Position numbers and translations under genes: made by a program. A DNA stretch of 64,000 bases from Bacillota bacterium (GTDB lineage: Bacteria; Bacillota; UBA4882; UBA8346), in the NCBI GenBank assembly GCA_023435225.1, contig JAEYRX010000071.1, positions 1 through 64,000 of the forward strand. Direction: 5' to 3'. Shown here in pieces: positions 1 to 8,261 of the stretch; the first letter of the stretch is position 1; each line of letters begins with the position of its first letter. Below the pieces are notes generated by a model. The model saw only the letters and a program-made list of their open reading frames with translations. It searched no databases and was not told the origin of the DNA.

Positions 1-1106
1 GTTTGTACTGCCCGGGAGATAGAACCTATTTCATCAGCCCGTTTAAGCGCGGATTTGGGTATATCGGAGCTAAAATCTCCGGTGGCTAATTTTTCAATGT
101 GTTTTTTAGTTAATTCCAATGGTTTAATTATTGACGAGATAGCTAGATAAATAAAGAATATTGAAACTGCGGTACATAACAATGTCATTATAAAACCAAC
201 TAAAAGTCCTTTCAAAGGCGCCAATAATTCGGATATCGGGGCTGAAATCCCCAAAGACCAGATTGTGTCATATTCTCCCCTCACCCGAGTAAAGGCCACA
301 TATTTATCTATCCCATCATATATATATCTTTTAATACCAGTTTCACCTTTAGTCATCATAGAGATGGCCTCTTTCAAATTTTCATCAACTTTGGGGTCTT
401 CCAGGGGATTATATTTCATTATTAATTCCTTCTTCGGATGAACAATAGTTAACCCATCGCCCCTCATTAAATAGGCATAACCGGATTCCCCTATTTTAAT
501 AGAGTTAGTGATTTTCTCAATATCATCCAATTTAATAATACCAGCTACAAATCCTATTGTCTTATCGGCTTTTTTTACAGGCGATCCTACCACAATGACC
601 TGATAGCCGGTGGATTTGGAAATTACCGGGTCTGAAATTACTGCTTCCCCGGTAGTCATCGCCCTTTTAAAATAAGCCCGATCGGAAATGTTCGACTGCG
701 CGCCTAATGATGTAAAATAATCTCCGTTAAGATCCGAATAAAAAATCATAACATAAAGGGGATTATGTTCCGCTACTCTGACTAATTGAGGGGTAATAAG
801 ATCTTTATCCCCATCAGCATTTACTATTATATTTGAATCGGCCAGGACCCTCATCTCAGCCTTTCTGACCTCCAACCATAAACCTATTTGGTCGCCATAA
901 GATTTAGCTAAAGAGATAGTATCATGTTCAAAACCACTTAATAATGATCGCCGGGCATTAGAATATTGGACGTAGGTCAGTCCACCTAAAGAAATAATTG
1001 AAATAAACAGAACGGCTATCGTTAGTTTTGTTTTAATGCTGGAGAGAAAGAACAGCTTGGGAAAATTAATTTTTTTTAATACAGAATTTAGTTTATCAGG
1101 AATCAT
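1..1106 (-). CDS. methyl-accepting chemotaxis protein, N-terminal part (cut by window edge)
   Basis: Read on the minus strand from ATG at 1106, preceded by GGGAGGT. About 368 codons are present and the C-terminal signalling domain lies outside the window. An N-terminal membrane segment (about residues 27-45) is followed by a long extracytoplasmic region with the feel of a double Cache sensor (for example 'SDRAYFKRAMTTGEAVISDPV' split over residues 140-165, then 'GYAYLMRGDG'), a second membrane segment, and the start of a HAMP linker ('DEIGSISRA'). Such proteins bind small ligands outside and signal to CheA. The ligand cannot be deduced. No chemotaxis gene is adjacent, so it is probably a stand-alone receptor. 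Confidence 0.85.
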   Translation of the reverse strand, partial: MIPDKLNSVLKKINFPKLFFLSSIKTKLTIAVLFISIISLGGLTYVQYSNARRSLLSGFEHDTISLAKSYGDQIGLWLEVRKAEMRVLADSNIIVNADGDKDLITPQLVRVAEHNPLYVMIFYSDLNGDYFTSLGAQSNISDRAYFKRAMTTGEAVISDPVISKSTGYQVIVVGSPVKKADKTIGFVAGIIKLDDIEKITNSIKIGESGYAYLMRGDGLTIVHPKKELIMKYNPLEDPKVDENLKEAISMMTKGETGIKRYIYDGIDKYVAFTRVRGEYDTIWSLGISAPISELLAPLKGLLVGFIMTLLCTAVSIFFIYLAISSIIKPLELTKKHIEKLATGDFSSDIPKSALKRADEIGSISRAVQ

Positions 1107-1141
1107 AAGTGGACCTCCCTTGAATGGTGTTATTTTCAATG

Positions 1142-1168
1142 ATTACCGTAATTACCGTAATTACCGTA
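1142..1168. repeat. three perfect tandem copies of a 9-bp unit
   Basis: The unit ATTACCGTA occurs three times without interruption, 36 bp upstream of the chemoreceptor start codon and therefore in its leader or promoter. It could be a set of protein binding sites or simple slippage. Confidence 0.8.
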
Positions 1169-1334
1169 GAAAAATGGAAGGCGATTGTTGTATAACCTTT
1201 TTTTGGTATTCATTTATGATAAAATAATCGGGATTTTGTTAAGTTTTCTTTATGGGCAAATTATAGTCAATATGTTCAAATGATTTTTAATGGCAATTGA
1301 TTGTAATTTAATTGTAGATAAATGAAAATAACTG

Positions 1335-1363
1335 TTGATAATTGATTTTGTATAAGTTATAAT
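1335..1363 (+). promoter_or_regulatory. sigma-A type promoter of the HTH-methyltransferase gene
   Basis: TTGATA (1335-1340), 17 bp spacer, TATAAT (1358-1363). It lies 31 bp before the chosen start codon at 1395. Close match to the vegetative consensus. Confidence 0.65.
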
Positions 1364-1394
1364 TTTAATTAGATAGTATTAAATGGAGGTTCCA

Positions 1395-2186
1395 ATGGAT
1401 AAAGAGATACTTACCATGGAAGAGGCGGCCGATTTTTTCGGGGTTAGTATCAAGACTTTCATCAAACTATTAAAAGAAGAGAAAGTACCGGGACGTAAAA
1501 TCGGCCGGGAATGGCGGTTTAGTCGTCAGGCCCTGATAGAATGGCTTGCTGCCGGTGATTCACAAACTTATTCCGGTAGTGAAGGTGAAACCCGGGAGTT
1601 TTTTAATGAAGTAGCCCCTCAATGGGAAACACTAAGTAAAAACTATTATGATGAATCGATAAAAAATAAACTAACTGAACTACCAAACCTGGAAAAAAAG
1701 ATGAATCTAATGGATTTGGGTTCCGGTGACGGTTATATAGCCAGGTTTGCGGCTAAATATGTAAAAATGGTTTATGCAGTGGATATTTCCGCCGAAATGT
1801 TAAAAGAACTGCGGAAAAAGGCATTTTCAGAAGGAATTAAAAATATTAAAACTATTGAAAGCGACGGTTTGGAGATACCGGTTGCAGAATCTTTTGTGGA
1901 CATAGCTTGTGCCAATATGTATCTTCATCATATAGAAGAACCGGAATTAGCGATAAGAGAAATTTACCGGGTATTAAAACCGAGCGGAATAGTTTTCCTG
2001 GCGGATTTTTATGAACATTCCGATGAAAAAATGGTAGCTAAAATGCATGATATTTGGCCGGGGTTTCAAGCCGAAACTGTCAGGGAATGGTTTGAGAAGG
2101 CGGGTTTTCAGAATATTGAAATTCAAAATTTATTAACCAAATTTAAAACAGATAAAGAAGTTTTTGTATTAACAGCCTATAAATAA
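1395..2186 (+). CDS. excisionase-type HTH domain fused to a class I SAM-dependent methyltransferase
   Basis: The start is ATG 1395, five bases after GGAGG (1385-1389); an upstream in-frame ATG at 1383 overlaps that ribosome site and is unlikely. The 263-residue product has an excisionase/MerR-like winged helix at about residues 5-52 ('LTMEEAADFFGVSIKTF'), a short linker, then a methyltransferase fold from about 70 with motif I 'MDLGSGDGY' (106-114), an acidic 'AVDIS' after strand 2 and the 'EIYRVLKPSG' segment typical of UbiE-like enzymes. The substrate is unknown. The HTH could place the enzyme on DNA or act as a regulator. The next genes are a QueF-like protein and SAH hydrolase, which would remove the by-product of methylation. 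Confidence 0.85.
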   Translation: MDKEILTMEEAADFFGVSIKTFIKLLKEEKVPGRKIGREWRFSRQALIEWLAAGDSQTYSGSEGETREFFNEVAPQWETLSKNYYDESIKNKLTELPNLEKKMNLMDLGSGDGYIARFAAKYVKMVYAVDISAEMLKELRKKAFSEGIKNIKTIESDGLEIPVAESFVDIACANMYLHHIEEPELAIREIYRVLKPSGIVFLADFYEHSDEKMVAKMHDIWPGFQAETVREWFEKAGFQNIEIQNLLTKFKTDKEVFVLTAYK

Positions 2187-2213
2187 AAATTGTACTTTTT
2201 TGGAGATGATTTT

Positions 2214-2651
2214 TTGGAATCCCAAATTAAAACTTTTAAGGATATTGATGCTACTATTTTAAAAGCATTACCCAATCCAACCTCAGAAGCATATGAGATA
2301 AAGATTAAAATACCGGAATGTACCTTTTTAGGCGTTCATGAGCAGCCGGACTTTGCTACTATTTTTCTTACCTTTTATCCTAAAAACAAGATTATTGAGT
2401 TAAAGTCCTTGAAATTATATATTCATCAATTGAGATCCATAGTTGTCTCTTATGAGCGATTGATAAATATTGTTTATGACCAATTGATGAAAGTTTATGA
2501 ACCGGATCGGCTCCGGATTGTGATTATATTTAACCCCCGGGGTGGAATAAGTTCCAAGTTGACTATTGATTCCGATTGGAAAGTTCGCGGCGGAGCTGAA
2601 AAACACAAAGATTGGCTTATGCCGGAAGATACTTGGGAAGTGGTGATGTAG
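2214..2651 (+). CDS. QueF-like T-fold protein lacking the catalytic cysteine
   Basis: The start is TTG 2214, eight bases after GGAG; an upstream TTG at 2190 has no ribosome site. The 145 residues follow the preQ0 reductase family: QPDFATI (44-50), ELKSLKLY (62-69), PRGGI (108-112). In QueF the nucleophilic Cys lies seven residues before the Asp of QPDF and a His-Glu pair follows the KSLKLY helix. Here those positions are Leu39 and Tyr80-Glu81. The only Cys is Cys36, three residues away. The protein is therefore unlikely to reduce preQ0 in the usual way, though the substrate pocket (Asp46, Glu62) looks kept. Its 27-bp distance from the methyltransferase suggests one transcript. No other queuosine gene is in the window. 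Confidence 0.75.
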   Translation: MESQIKTFKDIDATILKALPNPTSEAYEIKIKIPECTFLGVHEQPDFATIFLTFYPKNKIIELKSLKLYIHQLRSIVVSYERLINIVYDQLMKVYEPDRLRIVIIFNPRGGISSKLTIDSDWKVRGGAEKHKDWLMPEDTWEVVM

Positions 2652-2655
2652 TTTT

Positions 2656-2692
2656 TAATTGACAGTTGACAATGTACAATTGACAATTAAAC
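2656..2692. repeat. intergenic 'TTGACAAT' word repeat
   Basis: Overlapping copies of AATTGACA/GTTGACA between the QueF-like and SAH hydrolase genes. The same word recurs at 6142-6161, 11786-11808 and 19144-19162, always at gene ends. Confidence 0.6.
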
Positions 2693-2777
2693 ATTTAAAA
2701 ATACATGTAAAATGACTTTTAGATGTTTGATGCTTAAAAAGGTTTACAGAATTTATTAAAAAATGGAGGGATTTAGA

Positions 2778-4040
2778 ATGGTTAATTGTGATGTTAAGGA
2801 CAAGGCGTTGGCGCCGAAAGGGAAATTGCGGATTGAATGGGCTGATAATCAAATGCCGGTATTACGGATGATTCGGGAGCGGTTTGCCAAAGAAAAACCA
2901 TTGGCCGGCAAGAAACTTTCCTGCTGTTTACATGTTACCACGGAGACTGCTAATCTTATGCGGACATTGAAAGAGGGCGGCGCTGATATCGTACTTTGTG
3001 CCTCAAACCCTTTATCTACCCAGGATGATGTAGCAGCTTCATTAGTCGTTGATTATGATATTCCGGTATATGCCATCAAGGGAGAGGATCGGGACACTTA
3101 TTATAAGCATCTGCTAGCAGCCATTGAACATCAACCGGATATTACCCAGGATGATGGAGCTGATTTGGTAGGGCTTTTACATCAAAAGTACGCCGATACT
3201 TATCTAAAAAAAGTGATCGGCGGTACCGAAGAAACAACTACCGGAGTTATTCGTTTAAAGAGTATGGAGAAAGATGGAGCTTTAAAATTCCCGATTATAG
3301 CAGTTAATGAATCGGATACCAAGCACCTCTTTGACAATCGTTATGGGACCGGGCAAAGTACCATTGATGGTTTGCTCAGAGCGACCAACACCTTAATTTG
3401 CGGGAAAAATTTCGTAGTCTGCGGTTACGGATGGTGCGGTAAAGGCTTGGCCATGCGGGCTAAGGGTATGGGCGCCAATGTGATCGTCACTGAAGTTGAC
3501 CATGTTAAAGCGATTGAAGCGGTGATGGACGGCTTCCGGGTTATGAAATTGGAACATGCCATGCCGTGTGCTGATATTATTATTACAGTTACCGGAGATC
3601 TGAATGTGGTTGATGAAAAACACTTTAAGGTCGCCAAAGAAGGAGTAATAGTTGCTAATTCAGGCCACTTTAACGATGAGATTAATATTGGCGCCATCGA
3701 AAAAATGTCTAAATCCAAACGGACGGTTCGGGATTTTGTTGAAGAATATACCTTGAAAGACGGACGGAAAGTATTCCTGCTGGCTGAAGGAAGGTTGCTA
3801 AATCTGGCTGCGGCTGAGGGTCATCCGGCTATAGTAATGGATATGAGCTTTGCCAATCAGGCTCTAGGCTCTGAATATATTGTTAAAAATGCTTCCAAGA
3901 TGGAACGGAAGGTTCATGTTCTTCCGGTAGAGCTTGATCATGAGATTGCTGAAATCAAATTAAAATCAATGGGAGTTGAAATTGATGAGTTGACGGAGGA
4001 ACAAATCAAATATTTGTCTTCTTGGGAGAGTGGGACCTGA
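2778..4040 (+). CDS. ahcY: adenosylhomocysteinase (SAH hydrolase)
   Basis: Start ATG 2778, after GGAGGG at 2765-2770; 420 residues, the usual length for the shorter bacterial and archaeal form. It splits S-adenosylhomocysteine to adenosine and homocysteine using bound NAD. Family segments visible include HVTTETANLMRTL (substrate site), CASNPLSTQDDVAA, the EETTTGV stretch and the NAD-binding loop VCGYGWCGKG. Its neighbour upstream is a methyltransferase, so the pair fits SAM turnover. A 'word' repeat (2656-2692) lies just upstream of it. Confidence 0.95.
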   Translation: MVNCDVKDKALAPKGKLRIEWADNQMPVLRMIRERFAKEKPLAGKKLSCCLHVTTETANLMRTLKEGGADIVLCASNPLSTQDDVAASLVVDYDIPVYAIKGEDRDTYYKHLLAAIEHQPDITQDDGADLVGLLHQKYADTYLKKVIGGTEETTTGVIRLKSMEKDGALKFPIIAVNESDTKHLFDNRYGTGQSTIDGLLRATNTLICGKNFVVCGYGWCGKGLAMRAKGMGANVIVTEVDHVKAIEAVMDGFRVMKLEHAMPCADIIITVTGDLNVVDEKHFKVAKEGVIVANSGHFNDEINIGAIEKMSKSKRTVRDFVEEYTLKDGRKVFLLAEGRLLNLAAAEGHPAIVMDMSFANQALGSEYIVKNASKMERKVHVLPVELDHEIAEIKLKSMGVEIDELTEEQIKYLSSWESGT

Positions 4041-4125
4041 TTATAACTAATATAAGCGCATAATAGCTTAATGACTCGCTTCGCTTTATATGCTTATAGT
4101 TTGATTATATGAAATTTTATTAATA

Positions 4126-4160
4126 AAAAGGCTGTCTGAAAGGGTACAGATAGTCTTTTT
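4126..4160. terminator. intrinsic terminator after ahcY
   Basis: A stem of about 12-13 bp (AAAAGGCTGTCTG paired with CAGATAGTCTTTT, using G-U pairs) followed by a T-rich tail. The A-run on the other side may let it work in both directions. Confidence 0.7.
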
Positions 4161-4169
4161 AATTTATAA

Positions 4170-4321
4170 TTCAACTTTCGCACCTCAAAAATACCTCGCA
4201 GTAAAGTCATATTAATTAAAGTTAACTTTTGAAAACATCGAACGATTTAACGATTTTTTCAAAAGTTAAATCCTTAAATTATTGATTTTACTGCATTAAA
4301 ATATGGGTGCGAAAGTTGTAT
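4170..4321. repeat. family F long imperfect palindrome, copy 1
   Basis: The arms pair over about 70 nt: CAACTTTCGCACC at the left matches GGTGCGAAAGTTG at the right, then a CAGTAAA-type block, then TTAACTTTTGAAAA with TTTTCAAAAGTTAA near the centre. It has no reading frame. The same arm sequence is found at 48173-48512. This element, the terminator and AT-rich DNA fill the 450-bp gap between ahcY and the AsnC gene. Confidence 0.75.
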
Positions 4322-4490
4322 TTATGATACAACATCCCCAAAATATAAGTAAGTAGAAAAATTCCTTGAAAATTACCAATTAAAATGATATTTTAGTTTA
4401 AAGATTTACGTAAACTTTAGGATTATCACGAAAAATTTTATATAGGTTGAATTAAATTTTAAAAATGCTGTTTCACGGGGGAGGATATAA

Positions 4491-4970
4491 ATGAAAGAGA
4501 TACTAGAGTTACTAGAATCCAATGATCGCTTAACTCCGGCAGAGATCGCGGTGATGCTTGGGATTGGTGAAGCAGCGGTAAAAGAGAGAATAGCTGAGCT
4601 TGAAGCCGAAAAAGTAATAATCAATTACCGGGCTATGGTCAATTGGGAAAAAGCCGGGGTTGAAAAAGTAGCTGCTTTGATTGAGGTAAAAGTCACTCCC
4701 CAACGAGATGTCGGTTTTGATGAAATTGCCGAACGCATTTATCGTTTTCCGGAAGTCAAATCGGTATTTTTAATGTCCGGAGCTTATGATCTGATGGTTT
4801 TAGTAGAGGCAACTACCATGAAAGACGCTGCTTTATTTGTTTCACAAAAACTGGCAACAATTGAGAATGTTCAAAGTACGGCAACCCACTTTGTTCTTAA
4901 AAAATATAAACTCGAAGGAGTTATCTTAGAGGATAAAGAAGAGATTGAAAGATTGGTGGTTTCTCCATGA
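4491..4970 (+). CDS. Lrp/AsnC-family transcription regulator
   Basis: Start ATG 4491 after GGGGAGG. The 159 residues contain an N-terminal AsnC-type HTH (about 1-55, with 'LTPAEIAVMLGIGEAAVKERI') and a C-terminal RAM ligand-binding domain (about 65-145, with 'VKSVFLMSGAYDLMVLVEA'). Members bind amino acids and assemble as octamers. It overlaps the following aminotransferase gene by 4 bp (ATGA), so it probably controls that gene and itself in response to an amino acid, not identifiable here. Confidence 0.9.
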   Translation: MKEILELLESNDRLTPAEIAVMLGIGEAAVKERIAELEAEKVIINYRAMVNWEKAGVEKVAALIEVKVTPQRDVGFDEIAERIYRFPEVKSVFLMSGAYDLMVLVEATTMKDAALFVSQKLATIENVQSTATHFVLKKYKLEGVILEDKEEIERLVVSP

Positions 4971-6166
4971 GCCGGCGTAATTGGATTAATCAAACAATTC
5001 AGGCAATACCGCCTTCGGGGATTCGCCGTTTTTTTGACCTGGTTTCCGAAATGAAGGGAGTAATTTCGCTTGGGGTAGGAGAACCTGACTTTGTTACTCC
5101 CTGGCATATTAGAGAAGCCTGTTTTTATTCTTTAGAAAAAGGGTATACCATGTATACCTCAAATTATGGTTTATTGGAATTACGCGAAGAAATCGTTAAT
5201 GACTTAGCAAAGAATTATGGAGTAAACTATGACCCCCGAAAAGAAGTTTTAGTTACCGTAGGTGTCAGTGAAGCGCTTGATCTCGCTTTTAGGGCGATTA
5301 CCGAACCGGGGGATGAGATTATCATACCGGAACCTTGTTATGTATCTTATAATCCTTGTGTAATTATGGCCGGCGGGATAGCAGTCAATGTTAACACTAA
5401 GGCTGAGGAAGGTTTTCGAGTCAGAGCCAAGGATATCGAGCCTTTGATCACATCTAAGACTAAAGCAATCTTACTTTGTTATCCCAATAATCCTACCGGC
5501 GGTATTATGACTAAGGAAGTCGCGTTGGAAATCGCCAATTTAGTTAAAAAGCATGATTTGTTATTATTAACTGATGAAGTCTATGCTCATTTAACCTATG
5601 ATGGGGATCATATTTGTTTTGCATCATTACCGGAAATGCAGGAAAGAACCCTGTTGTTTAATGGCTTTTCCAAAGCCTATGCTATGACCGGCTGGCGCCT
5701 TGGATATGTTACGGGACCGACGGAAATTATTCAAGCTATGACTAAAATTCACCAGTTCACAATGTTATGTGCTCCGATTACCGCTCAAAAAGCGGCTATT
5801 GAAGCTCTCCGGCACGGAGAAAATGAACGCCGGAAAATGTGTGAAGAATATAACCGTAGACGTCGAATGTTTGTGAAGGGATTAAATGATATTGGTATGA
5901 CTTGTTTTGAACCGAAAGGCGCTTTTTACGCCTTTCCTTCAATTGCCGTTACAGGTATGAGTTCGGTAACTTTTTGTGAAGAGCTTTTAAAAGAGGAGAA
6001 AGTAGCGGTAGTGCCCGGTAATGCTTTTGGGAGTTGTGGAGAAGGTTTTGTAAGGTGTTCTTATGCATCTTCGATGGATAACCTAAAAGAAGCACTAGTA
6101 AGGATGGGTAAGTTTGTGGAGAAACACCGGAATAATTATAATGGACAATTAACAATTGACATTTAA
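4967..6166 (+). CDS. PLP-dependent class I/II aminotransferase
   Basis: 399 residues of the aspartate/aromatic aminotransferase fold type I group. Visible are 'SLGVGEPDF' near 34-42, PNNPTG (173-178), DEVY (203-206) and the PLP lysine Lys236 in NGFSKAYAMTGWRLGY. It starts inside the AsnC regulator stop codon and has no separate promoter, so the two are co-transcribed. The exact amino donor is unknown. The last residues (GQLTIDI) are coded by the TTGACAAT word repeat at the gene end, so the C-terminal tail looks extended by repeat DNA. Confidence 0.93.
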   Translation: MSRRNWINQTIQAIPPSGIRRFFDLVSEMKGVISLGVGEPDFVTPWHIREACFYSLEKGYTMYTSNYGLLELREEIVNDLAKNYGVNYDPRKEVLVTVGVSEALDLAFRAITEPGDEIIIPEPCYVSYNPCVIMAGGIAVNVNTKAEEGFRVRAKDIEPLITSKTKAILLCYPNNPTGGIMTKEVALEIANLVKKHDLLLLTDEVYAHLTYDGDHICFASLPEMQERTLLFNGFSKAYAMTGWRLGYVTGPTEIIQAMTKIHQFTMLCAPITAQKAAIEALRHGENERRKMCEEYNRRRRMFVKGLNDIGMTCFEPKGAFYAFPSIAVTGMSSVTFCEELLKEEKVAVVPGNAFGSCGEGFVRCSYASSMDNLKEALVRMGKFVEKHRNNYNGQLTIDI

Positions 6167-6258
6167 AACAAAGATTGCTTGTCGGTATTCCATTCCCATA
6201 TTTTAATAGTCATAATTATTTGTTTAAATAGATTTAAAAATGAACTCTTTAATTACTA

Positions 6259-6287
6259 TTGCACGGTCAAAACAAGTGTTGTAAAAT
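6259..6287 (+). promoter_or_regulatory. probable promoter of pdxS
   Basis: TTGCAC (6259-6264), 17 bp, TAAAAT (6282-6287), 72 bp before the pdxS start. Confidence 0.45.
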
Positions 6288-6359
6288 AAGATTCAAAATA
6301 AAGTCAAATATGGTTAATTAATTTATGGGATTAACTGTTGATTAACGGAGGTTATATAA

Positions 6360-7241
6360 ATGGAAACAGGTACGATTGCAGTAAAACGTGGGTTGGCTGA
6401 AATGCTTAAAGGCGGAGTAATTATGGATGTAACTATTCCGGAGCAAGCAAAGATAGCTGAAGATGCCGGCGCCGTAGCAGTTATGGCTCTCGAAAGGGTT
6501 CCGGCCGATATCAGGGCTGAGGGTGGAGTAGCTAGAATGTCCGATCCGGAAGTTATTACCCGTATAATGGAAGCGGTAACAATCCCGGTGATGGCCAAGG
6601 CTCGAATTGGTCATTTTGTGGAAGCGCAAGTTTTAGAGGCGCTGGAGATCGATTATATTGACGAAAGTGAAGTTCTGACTCCGGCTGATGAATTATATCA
6701 TATCAATAAACACTTATTTAAAGTTCCTTTTGTTTGTGGAGCCAGAAATCTAGGAGAAGCTTTACGCCGAATCGGCGAAGGAGCAGCCATGATCCGTACT
6801 AAAGGAGAAGCCGGAACCGGAGATGTAGTGGAGGCGGTGCGGCATATTCGGACCGTCAATGACGATATAAAAAAGGTAGTTAGCGCTTCGGATGAAGAGT
6901 TAATGACTATCGCCAAAGAATTAGGAGCGCCATATGAGTTAGTAATGGAAGTTAAGAAAGTTGGACGCTTACCGGTGGTTAATTTTGCTGCCGGTGGAAT
7001 TGCTACTCCGGCTGATGCCGCCCTAATGATGCAATTGGGATGCGACGGTATATTTGTGGGTTCCGGGATTTTTAAATCCGATAACCCGGCAGCCCGGGCT
7101 AAAGCAATAGTAGAAGCAACCGCTCATTACCAGGATGCCAAATTAATCGCTGAATACTCCAGAGGAATTGGAACCGCAATGAGGGGTATTCATGTGGGAA
7201 GTATGAGAGATGAACAGAAGATTGCTAGTAGAGGCTGGTAA
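6360..7241 (+). CDS. pdxS: pyridoxal 5'-phosphate synthase subunit PdxS
   Basis: Start ATG 6360 after GGAGG. The 293 residues match the synthase barrel of the DXP-independent PLP pathway, which condenses ribose 5-phosphate, glyceraldehyde 3-phosphate and ammonia. Family segments include 'GGVIMDV', VMALERVPADIR, PVMAKARIGHFVEA (with the catalytic Lys), and NFAAGGIATPADAALMMQLG. It works with PdxT, whose gene follows 178 bp later, behind an inverted word repeat. The upstream aminotransferase and downstream MocR regulator are both PLP enzymes. Confidence 0.97.
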   Translation: METGTIAVKRGLAEMLKGGVIMDVTIPEQAKIAEDAGAVAVMALERVPADIRAEGGVARMSDPEVITRIMEAVTIPVMAKARIGHFVEAQVLEALEIDYIDESEVLTPADELYHINKHLFKVPFVCGARNLGEALRRIGEGAAMIRTKGEAGTGDVVEAVRHIRTVNDDIKKVVSASDEELMTIAKELGAPYELVMEVKKVGRLPVVNFAAGGIATPADAALMMQLGCDGIFVGSGIFKSDNPAARAKAIVEATAHYQDAKLIAEYSRGIGTAMRGIHVGSMRDEQKIASRGW

Positions 7242-7245
7242 CTAA

Positions 7246-7407
7246 CTTAATTTCGGATTTCAAATTGCAGATTTAAAAATAAAGGCCTCAACTGATTTTA
7301 TAAATGTTAATTTTTATTTGATTATCCTCAATTTAAAGCTTGGACCGAAATACTATATTTGAAGGTTTAAAATTCGCAATCCGAAATCTGCAATCCGAAA
7401 TTACAGA
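7246..7407. repeat. inverted word repeat between pdxS and pdxT
   Basis: TAATTTCGGATTTCAAATTG at the left is mirrored by CAATCCGAAATCTGCAATCC at the right, with AT-rich DNA between. A hairpin could form in the pdxS-pdxT message and alter the ratio of the two subunits. Confidence 0.6.
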
Positions 7408-7419
7408 TGAGGTAGTATT

Positions 7420-7986
7420 ATGAAAATCGGAGTTTTGGCTTTACAGGGAGCAGTTCGTGAACACTGCAATTCTTTGCGGAGTTGCGGGGTGGAACCGGTT
7501 GAGATAAAATACTTGGATCAACTCCAGGAGATAAGAGGGTTAATCATACCCGGTGGGGAAAGCACCACCATGGGAAAGTTATTGATTAAGCATCAAATGC
7601 TGGAACCATTAACTGCAATGGGGAAAGAAGGTTTCCCCATTTTTGGCACCTGTACCGGTTTGATTTTGTTAGCGAAAGAGATTGCCGGTAGCGAACAGCC
7701 AAGATTGAATTTGATGGATATTACGGTCGAAAGGAACGCATTTGGGAGGCAGATTGCCAGTTTTGAGAAGGCTATAGATATAGCTGCTATTGGACCTCCA
7801 TCGTTTCATGCGATTTTTATTCGGGCTCCCTATATTACCGGAGTAGGGAAAGATGTACAAGTTCTGGTTGAATTTGACCGGAAAATAATATTAGCCCGTC
7901 ATGGTAAGCTACTGGCAGCGGCTTTTCATCCGGAATTAACCCCAGATTTAAGGATCCATCAGTATTTTCTAGAGATGTGTAAATAA
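7420..7986 (+). CDS. pdxT: pyridoxal 5'-phosphate synthase glutaminase subunit PdxT
   Basis: 188 residues, the normal length. It frees ammonia from glutamine and channels it to PdxS. The triad is visible: Cys78 in GTCTGLILLA, His170 and Glu172 in AAFHPELT. The GGESTTMGKL loop (46-54) is present. A weak ribosome site (GATGAGGTAG) precedes ATG 7420. Confidence 0.96.
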   Translation: MKIGVLALQGAVREHCNSLRSCGVEPVEIKYLDQLQEIRGLIIPGGESTTMGKLLIKHQMLEPLTAMGKEGFPIFGTCTGLILLAKEIAGSEQPRLNLMDITVERNAFGRQIASFEKAIDIAAIGPPSFHAIFIRAPYITGVGKDVQVLVEFDRKIILARHGKLLAAAFHPELTPDLRIHQYFLEMCK

Positions 7987-8094
7987 GATCCTGTTATGAT
8001 ATAGGTTTTGGTTTTATTAGGAATGAGTAAATTTAGAATTAGGGACTTACACTTAAGAGATAATAAAAAATGTATTATTGTATTACAATTAACA

Positions 8095-8120
8095 ACCCGC
8101 CTATCAGCGGGTCTTAATTT
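8095..8120 (+). terminator. terminator after pdxT
   Basis: A 6-bp stem ACCCGC/GCGGGT with a 6-nt loop followed by CTTAATTTTTTG. Confidence 0.5.
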
Positions 8121-8201
8121 TTTGTAAAATTCCTTTTAGAACTGTTCAAAATAAGGTATTATATGTAAGGTAATATTTTTCTATATATTTTTTTTTAAGT
8201 T

Positions 8202-8230
8202 TTGATTTGACTTATTACCATATTTAGAAT
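8202..8230 (+). promoter_or_regulatory. probable promoter of the PFOR gene
   Basis: TTGATT (8202-8207), 17 bp, TAGAAT (8225-8230), 31 bp before the start codon. Confidence 0.5.
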
Positions 8231-8261
8231 CTATTATTAATTATACTAAGGAGGAAAGTTT

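Noticed and set aside
1036..1227. 63-codon plus-strand open frame at the chemoreceptor start
   Set aside because: It overlaps the chemoreceptor gene and the 9-bp repeats on the opposite strand and has no ribosome site.
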